NCBI GenBank assembly: GCA_022482815.1
Contig: JAKVOM010000001.1
Coordinates: forward strand, 434,001-498,000
Direction of reading: 5' to 3'
Length of the DNA stretch: 64,000 nt
Source: Acidaminococcus sp.
GTDB lineage: Bacteria > Bacillota > Negativicutes > Acidaminococcales > Acidaminococcaceae
Every line of letters begins with the position of its first letter. The first letter of the stretch is position 1. The notes under the pieces are model-generated. The model did not search any database and was not told the origin of the DNA. It saw only the letters and a program-made list of their open reading frames with translations. Positions 1 through 8,705 of this stretch are shown here, piece after piece. The position numbers were made by a program, and so were the translations under genes.

Positions 1-1924
1 CATTAACATTTACATTATAGGTATCAAGCTGTTCCATCGTATATGGTTTGCCAAACATCTCACTGTAATCCTGCAGTGCCTCTTTCATCTGATCCTGATT
101 AAAAGAGCTATCATCATTATTTTCACTGACGGAGTACGTGATGGCAACCTTTGGAAAGTCGGATAACTTTCTTTTAATCTCATCACGAATGGTTACAGAG
201 GGCTCTTTTCCCGCCTTTACCCGCTTAAACAGCTGATAATAGCGTTGTGCCTGTTTAATGGAACTCGTAGTAAGAATAGCCGTAAAAGTGTTCCCTTTGC
301 CCCGATCCAAGCCCAGTTTCCCACTGGACTTATTGATGATAAAATCAACCACTTTCAGCATATGGTTTTCATCTTCATAGGCAGCATCGATGATTTTATT
401 CTTCATCAGCACCGATTCCAAATCATACCCGTCTTCATCCTGCTCCCACGAAGTAATACCATTCTTTTTTGCCAGTTCTTCCATATCAAAGGTATTACGA
501 TATTCCACCTGAAAACCAAGAACGGAGCCATCGTGCAGGGCTTCTTTGATGGTATACCGATTCAGGCATTTACCATACTGTTCTTCCGTAGTTTTGGGGA
601 GATCCCCGGGACTATCTTTTGCATCTTCACTGAAAATCGGTGTTCCCGTGAATCCAAACCACAAAGGGTTTGCAAAATATTTATTAAGCAAATCCTGAGC
701 AACCGGCGACACAGCACGATGGCATTCATCTACGATAAACACCAGACGAAGATTATGGAGCTTCTCATATTTCTTTGAACCCTCCGGATACCGTTTCATG
801 ACAATCTGTAACTTTTGGATGGTTGTGACAATCACATCCCCATTCTTTGACTGCAGCTTTTTCACTAGATCACTGGTATTATCCGTTTTATTCACAGCGA
901 TTCTATCGCACTCGGCATATGCCTTAAATGCACCCGTTGTCTGGTTATCCAGATCCCTGCGGTCAACCACAAAGATCACTTTGTCAACACTGGGAATTTG
1001 AGTCAGGTAATGAGCAGCTTTATAAGCTGTGAGTGTCTTTCCTGATCCGGTTGTATGCCATATGTAGCCGGAATGTCTACCACCATCGGAATACGGATTG
1101 ACTGCATCCTTTATGGCTTCAATGGCATGAATCTGATAGGGGCGAAGCATGATAAGCGCTTTACGCTCGTCATCTAGCACCGTATATTGAGAAACCATCT
1201 TGTGGGCAGCAGGAATCGAAAGTACCTCTTTTGCAAATGACAAATAATCATTAATCGGCTGATTGTTATCATCCAGCCAGACAGAAAGGAATTTTTCGTT
1301 AAGCCTTTTTTCAGAAGCGGCTGCAATGTACCGTGTATCTGCCCCATTGGAAACCACGAACATCTGAAGTGTGGAAAAGATATCAGTGAAAACCCCTTCC
1401 TTCAGATATTTTTTAATTTGATTGAAAGCTTCCTTATAGGGGTGACTGCGGTTTTTAAGTTCCACATGAATCATGGGAAGACCGTTGATAAACAGTGTCA
1501 CATCGCCGCGGCGATTACAGCTCATCTTATCTTTTCGTTCAAATTCGATTTGATGCACCACTTCATATACCGAAGATCCGCCGGCAATATCAACTCTTTT
1601 GAAAACAATGGGACGTATGGTTCCCAAGCTTGCATCTTCCCGCTGTATACGTACTCGTGCAATACCATTTTCTCCCATCAGCCATTTCGCTGCATCATAA
1701 AACGTAGTAAATCGCAGTTGGTTCTGTACCTGGAGAAATTCTTTATCCGTCAAGGGGTGCTCATCAAACTTTTCTTTGTTATTGCGGACAAGAATATGAC
1801 GGAAATTATCCCAAAGATCTTGAACGGTATGGATATCATCCCTAAATGTCCATTGGGACTCTTTTTCTGTGAGTTGCTCAATCAGATGTTTTCCAATACT
1901 TAGCTCAGATTCATATGTTGCCAT
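1..1924 (-). CDS. hsdR: Type I restriction enzyme R subunit (HsdR), 3' end outside the window
   Basis: Reading leftward from the ATG at 1924 the frame stays open to the window edge, giving about 641 residues without a stop. I translated this by eye. It is the motor and nuclease subunit of a type I restriction-modification complex. A PD-(D/E)xK nuclease core is visible near residues 139-154 (GDVTLFI then HVELKN). Walker A (TGSGKT) lies near residue 293, a DECH helicase box near 399, and a GFTGTP motif follows. A GGGAGG ribosome site precedes the start. The gene begins 18 bp after hsdS, so hsdM, hsdS and hsdR form one operon. Family HsdR proteins are around 1000 residues, so roughly a third is missing. 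Confidence 0.93.
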   Translation of the reverse strand, partial: MATYESELSIGKHLIEQLTEKESQWTFRDDIHTVQDLWDNFRHILVRNNKEKFDEHPLTDKEFLQVQNQLRFTTFYDAAKWLMGENGIARVRIQREDASLGTIRPIVFKRVDIAGGSSVYEVVHQIEFERKDKMSCNRRGDVTLFINGLPMIHVELKNRSHPYKEAFNQIKKYLKEGVFTDIFSTLQMFVVSNGADTRYIAAASEKRLNEKFLSVWLDDNNQPINDYLSFAKEVLSIPAAHKMVSQYTVLDDERKALIMLRPYQIHAIEAIKDAVNPYSDGGRHSGYIWHTTGSGKTLTAYKAAHYLTQIPSVDKVIFVVDRRDLDNQTTGAFKAYAECDRIAVNKTDNTSDLVKKLQSKNGDVIVTTIQKLQIVMKRYPEGSKKYEKLHNLRLVFIVDECHRAVSPVAQDLLNKYFANPLWFGFTGTPIFSEDAKDSPGDLPKTTEEQYGKCLNRYTIKEALHDGSVLGFQVEYRNTFDMEELAKKNGITSWEQDEDGYDLESVLMKNKIIDAAYEDENHMLKVVDFIINKSSGKLGLDRGKGNTFTAILTTSSIKQAQRYYQLFKRVKAGKEPSVTIRDEIKRKLSDFPKVAITYSVSENNDDSSFNQDQMKEALQDYSEMFGKPYTMEQLDTYNVNVN

Positions 1925-1942
1925 TCAGAGTGCGCCTCCCAC

Positions 1943-3211
1943 TTAACAAAACATGTTCTGGAGCAAGAATTTTTTCAGAGATTGCAGTTGTTCAATTTTT
2001 TGTTGCTGAAGGGTAATGATATTATCAAGTCTAATAAAAAACATCCCAATTTTGCTTTGTTCTTGTTCAGTTTGTGGAAATTTTACTAGCGTATCTCGTA
2101 AAGCACTTTTGGAAATTGAGGTAACTTTGATTCCCTGCATCAATGGTCTCAACTGATTATGATATTTTTCTGAATTAAGGTAAAATCCAAAATATCCTTG
2201 TGCAAAACGCTGCTTAGGTCTTAACGGAATTGTATGTAAGCCTGCAACTAACTTATTATCTACTGCTCCTACAATTTCAGTACATTTTCCTACAGTTTCG
2301 TCTTCGGCAGTATCAGCCATCACAATATCTCCGTTCCGCAAGATAGCATCTGATGGAACAGTTAGCGCTTTGTTAATATATGGAATTTTTTCTTTGGAAA
2401 CATCAATAGTCTCTCCATATTTTATTAAAACATCACCATAGTGAATATTTTTATAAAGGCCACTTTCATAATTTAAATCAGCCCTAGAAAAGGTGTTGTT
2501 TTTTAAGAAACTAAACACCGCATCCAGCTTACGCTGATCCCAATCGTCAGTAAATCCCTTAAAACGAATTTTGGGGACACTTTCTCCCTCGTCAGGAAAC
2601 ATATTTTGGAGGAAATATGCTTTGACCTTTTTCTGTAGATCTAACCTACGCTGATGGAGGGAAACGACCTCATCAAGTTTTCGTAAGTATTTAGAAATTT
2701 CTTTTTGTTCGTTAATAGAAGGCAAACTTAATTTTATTCCCATAAATTCATCATAGCTAATATTTAACAGTCCGTCCATTCTTGCTCCCGATGAAATCAG
2801 CTTAGCCAATTCTCTATCAAGATTACCTGTTGCAAAATAGTATTCTATAAAATCAGCATCCCCATTTGTTATTTTAAAGCTATGATAAACTCTTGGTACT
2901 AGTGCTTCTTCATATGACTGTAATGAAAATACAGCTCCATATTTTTTAATCTTTGAGTTTCCATGATTATAAGATAATTCACCTTTATGCAGTAACGTAT
3001 AATTTTTTTGTTCTTTTCCTGCGATATTTCCAGAAAATCTGTCCTCTTGATCCATCCAACCATTTGCTGCTGAAATTGTAAGTGTTGGCAAATCCATTCG
3101 TCCATCATTTCCATGAACTCTGATCGAAACGTCTCCCAATCTCTGTTGTTCCCAATTTCCAGTAAATTTCTTGAACCGTATTAATGGCACTTTCTTAGTT
3201 TCTTGTTTCAC
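1943..3211 (-). CDS. hsdS: Type I restriction-modification specificity subunit (HsdS)
   Basis: HsdS is the DNA-recognition subunit shared by the methylase and the nuclease. Two target-recognition domains follow the usual internal repeat. A half starting near GNWEQQRLGDV ends in a helix finishing YFLQNMF, and a second half starting near DDWDQRKLD ends in a matching helix finishing FLLQNMF. A GTG at 3220 lies 1 nt after the hsdM stop. However, an AGGTGA ribosome site sits 5 nt before a second GTG at 3211, which I prefer (422 residues). Translational coupling to hsdM is likely either way. The two halves differ in sequence, so a bipartite, asymmetric target is expected. Confidence 0.9.
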   Translation of the reverse strand: MKQETKKVPLIRFKKFTGNWEQQRLGDVSIRVHGNDGRMDLPTLTISAANGWMDQEDRFSGNIAGKEQKNYTLLHKGELSYNHGNSKIKKYGAVFSLQSYEEALVPRVYHSFKITNGDADFIEYYFATGNLDRELAKLISSGARMDGLLNISYDEFMGIKLSLPSINEQKEISKYLRKLDEVVSLHQRRLDLQKKVKAYFLQNMFPDEGESVPKIRFKGFTDDWDQRKLDAVFSFLKNNTFSRADLNYESGLYKNIHYGDVLIKYGETIDVSKEKIPYINKALTVPSDAILRNGDIVMADTAEDETVGKCTEIVGAVDNKLVAGLHTIPLRPKQRFAQGYFGFYLNSEKYHNQLRPLMQGIKVTSISKSALRDTLVKFPQTEQEQSKIGMFFIRLDNIITLQQQKIEQLQSLKKFLLQNMFC

Positions 3212-3221
3212 TGGATTCACC

Positions 3222-4829
3222 TCACTTCAACATCTGGAGAAATTTTTGCAATTCTTTAGCTTTCTTTTCATCTGTTGTTGTGAGTTCATTCATCATATTC
3301 AACAGTTCCTTTTCATTGACTTTGATCTGCTCATTGGTTTCCGTCATTTCCTTATTGAGCTCTCCCAAATCTATTTCCGGTTCCGGTTCAAAAGTATCGA
3401 TATAACGGGGAATGTTAAGGTTAAACTCATTTTTTTGAATTTCTTCATACGTAGCCACATGACAGAACTTATCTACGTCTTTCCGCTCCTGATAAGCTGT
3501 AAAAATCCGTTCAATATTGGCATCCGTCATGATATTTTGTGGTTTGCCTCTTTCAAATTCTTTGCTGCCATCAACAAAGAGTACATCACGGCCCGGGCGG
3601 TCTTTTTTGAGAATCATGATAATCGTAGGAATTGCCGTTGAATAAAAGATTCCCGCAGGAAGCCCGATAACAGCATAAATAGCGCCTTTTTCTAAGAGCT
3701 TTTCGCGAATCTTACCTTCTGCAGCGCCACGGAAAAGCACACCGTGAGGCAGCACAATGCCCATTGTACCCGTGGATTTTAAATGATAAAAACCGTGCAG
3801 CAAGAAGGCATAATCCGCTTTGGATTTAGGAGCCAGTACACCATAGTCCGAAAAACGCGGATCCTGCAAGAAGCCTTTGTCAGCACTCCATTTTTGAGAA
3901 TAAGGAGGATTCATCATTACGGCATCAAAATCCGTAATTTCATCAACAGGCCAGTCCTTATCCAGGGTATCACCATTCCGCAGATGCTGATTAGTAGCAG
4001 GAATGTTATGGATAATCATGTTCATACGAGCCAGGTTATATGTAGAAGTCTTGATTTCCTGGCCGTAGTAGGCAATAGAATCTTTGTCCTTGATATAGTT
4101 GTTTACGTTCAAAAGCAAGGAACCGGAACCCATTGCCGGATCATAGGCCGTAAACCCTTTTTTATCTATGTATTCTCGTGTTGCAATGCGCGTCAGTAAT
4201 CTAGATACAGACTGCGGTGTATAGAATTCTCCGGCCTTCTGACCCATATCAGAGGCAAAATGACCAATCATATATTCGTAGGCATCGCCGAGGGTATCCG
4301 TGTTGCGACTGTCCAGATTGAGAGGTGCCAGTGCCAGCATCACGTTAGATATCATTTCATTGCGCTTTTGCGGAGTAGATCCGAGCTTAGTAGAGTACAA
4401 ATCTACATCATCGAAAAGATGTCCCAAAAGCTCCGGATTTGATTGTTCTGCATCCCGAAATGCCTGATTCAATCGTTCCAGTTGAAATTTCCTTTGCTGA
4501 ATTTCATCTACCAAGGCTGTAAATGTGAATTCTGGTTTGATTTCATAATCCATGTTCATTGAAAACAGCAAATCTTCATGGTAATCGCTGTCTGCATAGT
4601 ATTTTTGATAGGCAGCTTGCCGTTGTGTTTCCGATGCCACATCACTTTTTTCAAGCTCTCCCGCATCCACTAGTGCATTAGCAGCATTTTCCAACACTTT
4701 ATCAGACAAATGTTTATAGAAAATAAGACCAAGCGCATAATTCATATAATCAGCGGCGCCCATCGTCTGACGCATGACATTAGCAGAATCCCACAATACT
4801 TGCTCCAAACTCTTTTCTTCGTTTTCCAT
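3222..4829 (-). CDS. hsdM: Type I restriction-modification methyltransferase (HsdM)
   Basis: This is the N6-adenine methyltransferase subunit, which uses SAM to protect the HsdS-specified site. The SAM-binding motif DPAMGSGSLLL lies near residue 229 and the catalytic NPPY near residue 307. An N-terminal helical HsdM_N region and a C-terminal acidic coiled segment complete the family layout. I chose the ATG at 4829 (535 residues) because AGGAG stands about 10 nt before it; an in-frame TTG at 4850 lies upstream of that site. It is the first gene of the hsd operon. The upstream region (4830-4965) is AT-rich; I see no clear promoter hexamers there. Confidence 0.94.
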   Translation of the reverse strand: MENEEKSLEQVLWDSANVMRQTMGAADYMNYALGLIFYKHLSDKVLENAANALVDAGELEKSDVASETQRQAAYQKYYADSDYHEDLLFSMNMDYEIKPEFTFTALVDEIQQRKFQLERLNQAFRDAEQSNPELLGHLFDDVDLYSTKLGSTPQKRNEMISNVMLALAPLNLDSRNTDTLGDAYEYMIGHFASDMGQKAGEFYTPQSVSRLLTRIATREYIDKKGFTAYDPAMGSGSLLLNVNNYIKDKDSIAYYGQEIKTSTYNLARMNMIIHNIPATNQHLRNGDTLDKDWPVDEITDFDAVMMNPPYSQKWSADKGFLQDPRFSDYGVLAPKSKADYAFLLHGFYHLKSTGTMGIVLPHGVLFRGAAEGKIREKLLEKGAIYAVIGLPAGIFYSTAIPTIIMILKKDRPGRDVLFVDGSKEFERGKPQNIMTDANIERIFTAYQERKDVDKFCHVATYEEIQKNEFNLNIPRYIDTFEPEPEIDLGELNKEMTETNEQIKVNEKELLNMMNELTTTDEKKAKELQKFLQMLK

Positions 4830-5035
4830 CTGCCGTTTTCTCCTTTGCAACGATTTATCATTTCACATTCATATCGTTATTACACCATTTCATTTTATCA
4901 TATATTCTTCTTTGAACGAGTATTAAATAATGAGGGCTAGTGCGCGATTAGAAGAGCTTTTTTCGTTTTCGAGTATAAACTCTTGTATATACCAATTAAA
5001 TTGCTCAAAATTGAAATTTCAGCTTGCTGATAGAA

Positions 5036-5076
5036 AATCCCTGCCAAGGCTCTTTTTGTCCTGGCAGGGATTTTTA
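5036..5076. terminator. Stem-loop terminator downstream of the mobilization genes
   Basis: A stem pairs AATCCCTGCCA with its complement TGGCAGGGATT around a loop of about 15 nt (5036-5073). It is followed by TTTTT on the plus strand and by a weaker GATTTTC on the minus strand. It lies 50 bp past the last mobilization gene, so it probably ends that minus-strand operon and may act in both directions. Confidence 0.6.
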
Positions 5077-5127
5077 TTCGCAGTTTGGTAATTTGGGTTT
5101 TTGAGTTTTTCTTTCTGACTTTGCATA

Positions 5128-5568
5128 CTACTTCTGTTGCTCAATTCTTTCTTTAGTCTCTAAATAAAGCTGTCGATTTTCTTCGTCATACCAAAAGACT
5201 CTTTCATTTTTCAAAATGGAATTGATGATATTCAATTCTTGCATTACGTCTTTTGACCTGCTATTCAGTACAAACAGGCAGAAAAAGCTAATAATAGAAG
5301 TGGCAAAGCAGAACAAAATAATGTATTTCAGCAGATTGATCAAAGCATCAGCTGTCGTTTTGATTGTTCTTGATATGTCGTTGGCGTTGACAGTAGCAGC
5401 GTTATCTTGTTTTTGAATCAAATTCTCCATTCTTTCGATTTTCTGATTCATCACTTGAATCTGTTGATTTAAGTGATTCAGTTCTTCTAACTGTGATTTT
5501 TGTTTCTGTACTTCCTTTTCTTTCACAATATCCTTTACTGTTTTTCCATCTGCATCTTTTAAAGCCAT
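5128..5568 (-). CDS. Small coiled-coil membrane protein of the mobilization operon
   Basis: The protein has 146 residues. The N-terminal half is a charged heptad-rich coiled coil (EEVQKQKSQLEELNHLN region, about residues 15-55). One transmembrane helix follows near residues 85-110 (YIILFCFATSIISFF), then a short charged tail. It begins 6 bp after the relaxase stop with a GAGGTAA ribosome site, so it belongs to the mobilization operon. I do not recognise a family. Its position and topology recall accessory Mob proteins that tether a relaxosome to the membrane, but that role is inference. Confidence 0.65.
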   Translation of the reverse strand: MALKDADGKTVKDIVKEKEVQKQKSQLEELNHLNQQIQVMNQKIERMENLIQKQDNAATVNANDISRTIKTTADALINLLKYIILFCFATSIISFFCLFVLNSRSKDVMQELNIINSILKNERVFWYDEENRQLYLETKERIEQQK

Positions 5569-5574
5569 TAGAAA

Positions 5575-6531
5575 TTACCTCTCATAATCATTTCCACGGT
5601 TCCGTCTTTCCTGTTTCTCAAATTCGTTTGCCAATGCGTTGGCAGCTGCGGGATCTTCTTCATTCGTGAACTTCTTGATAATTTTTCTTGGAAGTGGTGT
5701 TTTAACTTTAACCTTATAGAATGGTCTAGGTTTATGAAGCATAAAGGGTCTTGGCTTTTTATGAAGCCTTTTCGTTTGGGTCTGACTAATATCTTTTCCG
5801 TAATATTTTAAAATACCTGGCTTATCATATTCTGTCCCTAGTTTCTTTCCCCTGACCTTCATTCCGGAGGGGTGAACATATGTCATACCCCGACCGTTGT
5901 ATCTTGTTACCTTAATTTTCCATCTATCATTTAATACTTGTTTGAATTCCTCATAAGATTTTGTTTCGGCTTTTGTCAGGTCTATTACGTCTCTCAATTC
6001 CTGTTTCCAAGAATCTTTTCCGTGCTTCATTACCCAATATTCGCCATTGGCAAAATGCCGTCCATTTGTTTTTATTTCACTGATGCCACGTTCTTTTGCT
6101 AACTCGTTCATCATTGTTTTCATCGCTGCAAGGTCATTCTTGTTGACCTGAAGCTTTTTCCCATTATTGAAATTTACGGAATTAATGATGATGTGATTGT
6201 GAAGGTGATTGGTATCAGTGTGAGTCACAACTACAAATTGAAAACCCTTTTCTCCGAATTCTTTTTCAGCAAATTTATATCCAAGTTCATTAATCTGTTT
6301 CGGGGTAACGTTTGGGGTTTCTTCCGGTGATATGGAATAAATGTAATGATAATATCGGCAGCCATTTTCCTTACCGTGAACGAATTGAACCGTATTGAAA
6401 TCATGAGCAAACTTTTCCGGAATAACCTCATAACCGCTGATCAAATCATCTCTGGTCTTACTTTCCTGAAGCAGATACTTCTGTATATCCGTTGGATCCC
6501 TTTTGCTCGATAATGCTTTTAGAATTGCCAT
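5575..6531 (-). CDS. MobP-type relaxase/mobilization protein
   Basis: A relaxase nicks the transfer origin and leads the transferred strand into a recipient. The three-histidine metal site is clear in VVTHTDTNHLHNHIIINSV (near residues 100-120), as in MobA/VirD2-like relaxases. The protein is short (318 residues), has no helicase or primase domain, and ends in a basic proline-rich tail. AGAAGGAG stands just before the ATG at 6531, which confirms a 74-bp overlap with mobC. The catalytic tyrosine is probably the one in QKYLLQ near residue 19, but I cannot prove that. Confidence 0.88.
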   Translation of the reverse strand: MAILKALSSKRDPTDIQKYLLQESKTRDDLISGYEVIPEKFAHDFNTVQFVHGKENGCRYYHYIYSISPEETPNVTPKQINELGYKFAEKEFGEKGFQFVVVTHTDTNHLHNHIIINSVNFNNGKKLQVNKNDLAAMKTMMNELAKERGISEIKTNGRHFANGEYWVMKHGKDSWKQELRDVIDLTKAETKSYEEFKQVLNDRWKIKVTRYNGRGMTYVHPSGMKVRGKKLGTEYDKPGILKYYGKDISQTQTKRLHKKPRPFMLHKPRPFYKVKVKTPLPRKIIKKFTNEEDPAAANALANEFEKQERRNRGNDYER

Positions 6532-6994
6532 TTTTTCTCCTTCTCAATTTCGTTTCTTTACTAAGAAATCTCACGAGCTTTGAATTTTTCTTCAGATATC
6601 CTAATTCGATACCTTCATTGAGTAATGTTTCCAGTTCTTTTTGTTGTTGAATCAATTCTTTATAAGCTGCATGAAGCTCTTTGTCATTTTCTTTTATTGT
6701 TTCCATCAATTTACTTTGCCAACACTCTATTTCAGATATGTATTTCAAAACTTTTTCAACATCTTCCTGTTGGCATCCCGCTTGATTCATCTTTTTAACG
6801 GCTTGATTGAGATTGACTCCTATTCGTCTCAATTCATCAATTGTCGTTGTATATAGATTTTCAATTTCATTAAAGGGTACTAATGCTCTTGTACGAATGA
6901 AATCTGCAATTCTTTTGTTTGTAATTGCAGCAAACGTTTTAATTCGTTCATATTCTTTTTCGCTGACTCTGGTATAGATTCGAATATCTTTCAT
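6458..6994 (-). CDS. MobC-like relaxosome accessory protein
   Basis: This 178-residue protein starts KDIRIYTRVSEKEYERIKTFA, the ribbon-helix-helix style opening of MobC nicking accessory proteins. A segment around IDELRRIGVNLNQAVKKMNQ matches the family's conserved DELRRIGNNLNQ region. The C-terminus is lysine/arginine-rich. It would bind the transfer origin and assist the downstream relaxase. An AGAAGGGA ribosome site precedes the start. The 3' end overlaps the relaxase start by 74 bp in another frame, so the two are coupled. Confidence 0.85.
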   Translation of the reverse strand: MKDIRIYTRVSEKEYERIKTFAAITNKRIADFIRTRALVPFNEIENLYTTTIDELRRIGVNLNQAVKKMNQAGCQQEDVEKVLKYISEIECWQSKLMETIKENDKELHAAYKELIQQQKELETLLNEGIELGYLKKNSKLVRFLSKETKLRRRKNGNSKSIIEQKGSNGYTEVSASGK

Positions 6995-7026
6995 AAAATA
7001 ATTCCCTTCTTTCGTTTGGGGATTCT

Positions 7027-7099
7027 AAAGGGGCGAAGCCCTTTTAGCAGGATGTCCTTTGGAGCGAAATGTTAATTGTCGCTCTAAAGGACTAATCCT
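7027..7099. repeat. Paired hairpins upstream of mobC
   Basis: A short hairpin, AAAGGGGCGAAGCCCTTTT (around 7027-7045), is followed by a longer one. In the longer hairpin the arms AGGATGTCCTTTGGAGCGA (7049-7067) and TCGCTCTAAAGGACTAATCCT (7079-7099) pair around a 12-nt spacer. The pair lies in the mobC leader, where transfer origins often sit. It could be part of oriT or a leader structure controlling mobC. Confidence 0.55.
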
Positions 7100-7155
7100 G
7101 CAATAACTACATCTCTCCTTATAAAATGGACTTCCTTTTAAATAATTGGAAAATC

Positions 7156-7282
7156 AAATTATAAATTCTTTTGTCCTTAGCATCTGCATAAAATGTTGTG
7201 TCAAGATCGGAGCTGCATGGCAGCGACATGGTCTTGACACAACATTGTTGCAGATAAAATAAGGCAAGGGAATTTATAATTT
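7156..7282. repeat. 127-bp imperfect palindrome, candidate replication or transfer origin
   Basis: The outer arms AAATTATAAATTC (7156-7168) and GAATTTATAATTT (7270-7282) are exact complements. The inner arms TGTTGTGTCAAGA (about 7194-7206) and TCTTGACACAACA (about 7232-7244) are also exact, and the DNA between them is partly complementary at matching spacing. A small GCTGC/GCAGC hairpin sits at the centre. It occupies the gap between the rep gene and mobC. Such cruciform-prone DNA in this position is typical of origins, but no nick site is demonstrated. Confidence 0.6.
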
Positions 7283-7342
7283 AACCTATAATTGATTCAA
7301 TCGTTGTTCCGGTGCTTATGCTTTGATGTTAATTTCATGACT

Positions 7343-8605
7343 TTACGCGCATGTGCCTACATTGCTTTTCAACGAGGCCCATGCTTGGTCCAATATTTTG
7401 ATATTGCTTTTTTCTCGACCGGTGAAGAAAGATTTATCTTCAAGTATTTTTCTTACACTGGCTTCATCAAATTTAAATAGCAGGTACTTTAACCCACGTT
7501 TAATTGGTGGAGAAAAATATCCGTGGCAATACTCTTCCCATTCTTGGATACGTTCATTGATTTTGCGAAGCTTCTCGTTAGGAATACACGGAGGTTCTGT
7601 GTTCAGATATTGCATCAGCGTCGATTCTGTTTGAAAATTCTTCGTCTCTTCCTTGTGCGTTTGTAATATTTGAGGCTCATTCTTTTGCAATTCGGCTATA
7701 CATTTCTTGATTCTATCTTCGTGGAGCTTTTTCAGCATGCTTTCCTCTTCTCTCTTTTTCAGCACACTGATAACATAGTTCAAACTTTTTTTATTGTTAC
7801 GAACACTAATGATCATGCTCTCCATGACTTCTTCAGCACCGTACTGTACTTCAAGTTCATGTATAGTTTTCCGTTCAAATGAGCGGATTTTTTTGGCTGC
7901 AATATTTTCCTGATAAAAAGATAGTAACGAGGATAAGTCTATTATTTCTTTATTTTTATTTTCTTTTATTTTTTTAGATATATCTTTTTCTAATATATTC
8001 TTCTTATTTATTGGGGTAATGTTTTTTACATCGTGGGTTGAATTTTTTAACGGCTCGTTTAAAGTTTCTTTACTGCCATGCGTTAATTTTTTTACTATCT
8101 CCAGTAAAGTTTCTATACTATTGGGAGTTAAAATTTTTAATACCTCCAGTAAAGTTTCTATACTACTAGGGTTTAAATTTCTTAATCCCTCTAGTATATT
8201 TTTCTTACATGGGAACTCGTTATCTAATGGGGCTGCCAGGATTTTTCCATTATCCCAATTTTCTTTATATATAGGATTCACATAGATCCGATTTGCATAT
8301 CCCCTTCCGTATGTTATTACTAGAATTAATCCAACTTTTATGAGTTTTCTTATCGACTTCACACATGTTGGATGTGAAATATGAAGTAGCTTTTCTAAAT
8401 CAGCTTCAGCATAATACACAAAAGGCCTGCCATCCTCATCTTGAAATTTATTATTCTGCTCCGAAAGACGTGCTCGACATGCTAAAATTCCATATATAGC
8501 TATATCGATCAGCGTTAATTCCTTATATTTAGGATTTTCTAATAAGAAACTAAACAAGGGGTAAAATCGCACACCACTAGAATTACCATTTTGAGATTTC
8601 AACAT
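7343..8605 (-). CDS. RepA_N-like replication initiator protein
   Basis: The protein has 420 residues. The N-terminal 120 residues (RFYPLFSFLLENPKYKEL, then LTLIDIAIYGILACRARLS, then a winged-helix-like HPTCVKSIRKLIKVGLI) resemble the RepA_N initiator domain of Firmicutes plasmids. A middle segment carries three 15-residue repeats of the type LTPNSIETLLEIVKK. The C-terminal third is basic and helical and ends KSNVGTCA. AAGGAGG precedes the ATG at 8605. In an integrated element this gene could allow replication after excision. Whether it is functional cannot be told from sequence. Confidence 0.82.
   Translation of the reverse strand: MLKSQNGNSSGVRFYPLFSFLLENPKYKELTLIDIAIYGILACRARLSEQNNKFQDEDGRPFVYYAEADLEKLLHISHPTCVKSIRKLIKVGLILVITYGRGYANRIYVNPIYKENWDNGKILAAPLDNEFPCKKNILEGLRNLNPSSIETLLEVLKILTPNSIETLLEIVKKLTHGSKETLNEPLKNSTHDVKNITPINKKNILEKDISKKIKENKNKEIIDLSSLLSFYQENIAAKKIRSFERKTIHELEVQYGAEEVMESMIISVRNNKKSLNYVISVLKKREEESMLKKLHEDRIKKCIAELQKNEPQILQTHKEETKNFQTESTLMQYLNTEPPCIPNEKLRKINERIQEWEEYCHGYFSPPIKRGLKYLLFKFDEASVRKILEDKSFFTGREKSNIKILDQAWASLKSNVGTCA
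8060..8194. repeat. Three 45-bp tandem repeats inside the rep gene
   Basis: Units at 8060-8104, 8105-8149 and 8150-8194 each begin TAAAGTTTCT and end near CTCCAG or CTCTAG. Decayed partial units flank both sides. They are in frame (15 codons) and encode the repeated SIETLLE-type segment. In RepA_N plasmids the origin lies within the rep coding sequence as direct repeats, so these are candidate iterons. Confidence 0.7.
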
Positions 8606-8663
8606 GTTTCCTCCTTATCATTAAAATGCAGAATGTAGTTGATAAACTTGGAGCATAATGATA

Positions 8664-8705
8664 AGATGAAAAGAACGATAGAGGTTGACTCTTTTAATCG
8701 TTCTT
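8664..8705 (-). terminator. Intrinsic terminator overlapping the integrase stop
   Basis: Arms AAGAACGAT (8671-8679) and ATCGTTCTT (8697-8705) form a stem whose promoter-proximal arm includes the last integrase codons. On the minus strand it runs into TTTTCATC. It would end the xis-int transcript. Confidence 0.6.
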
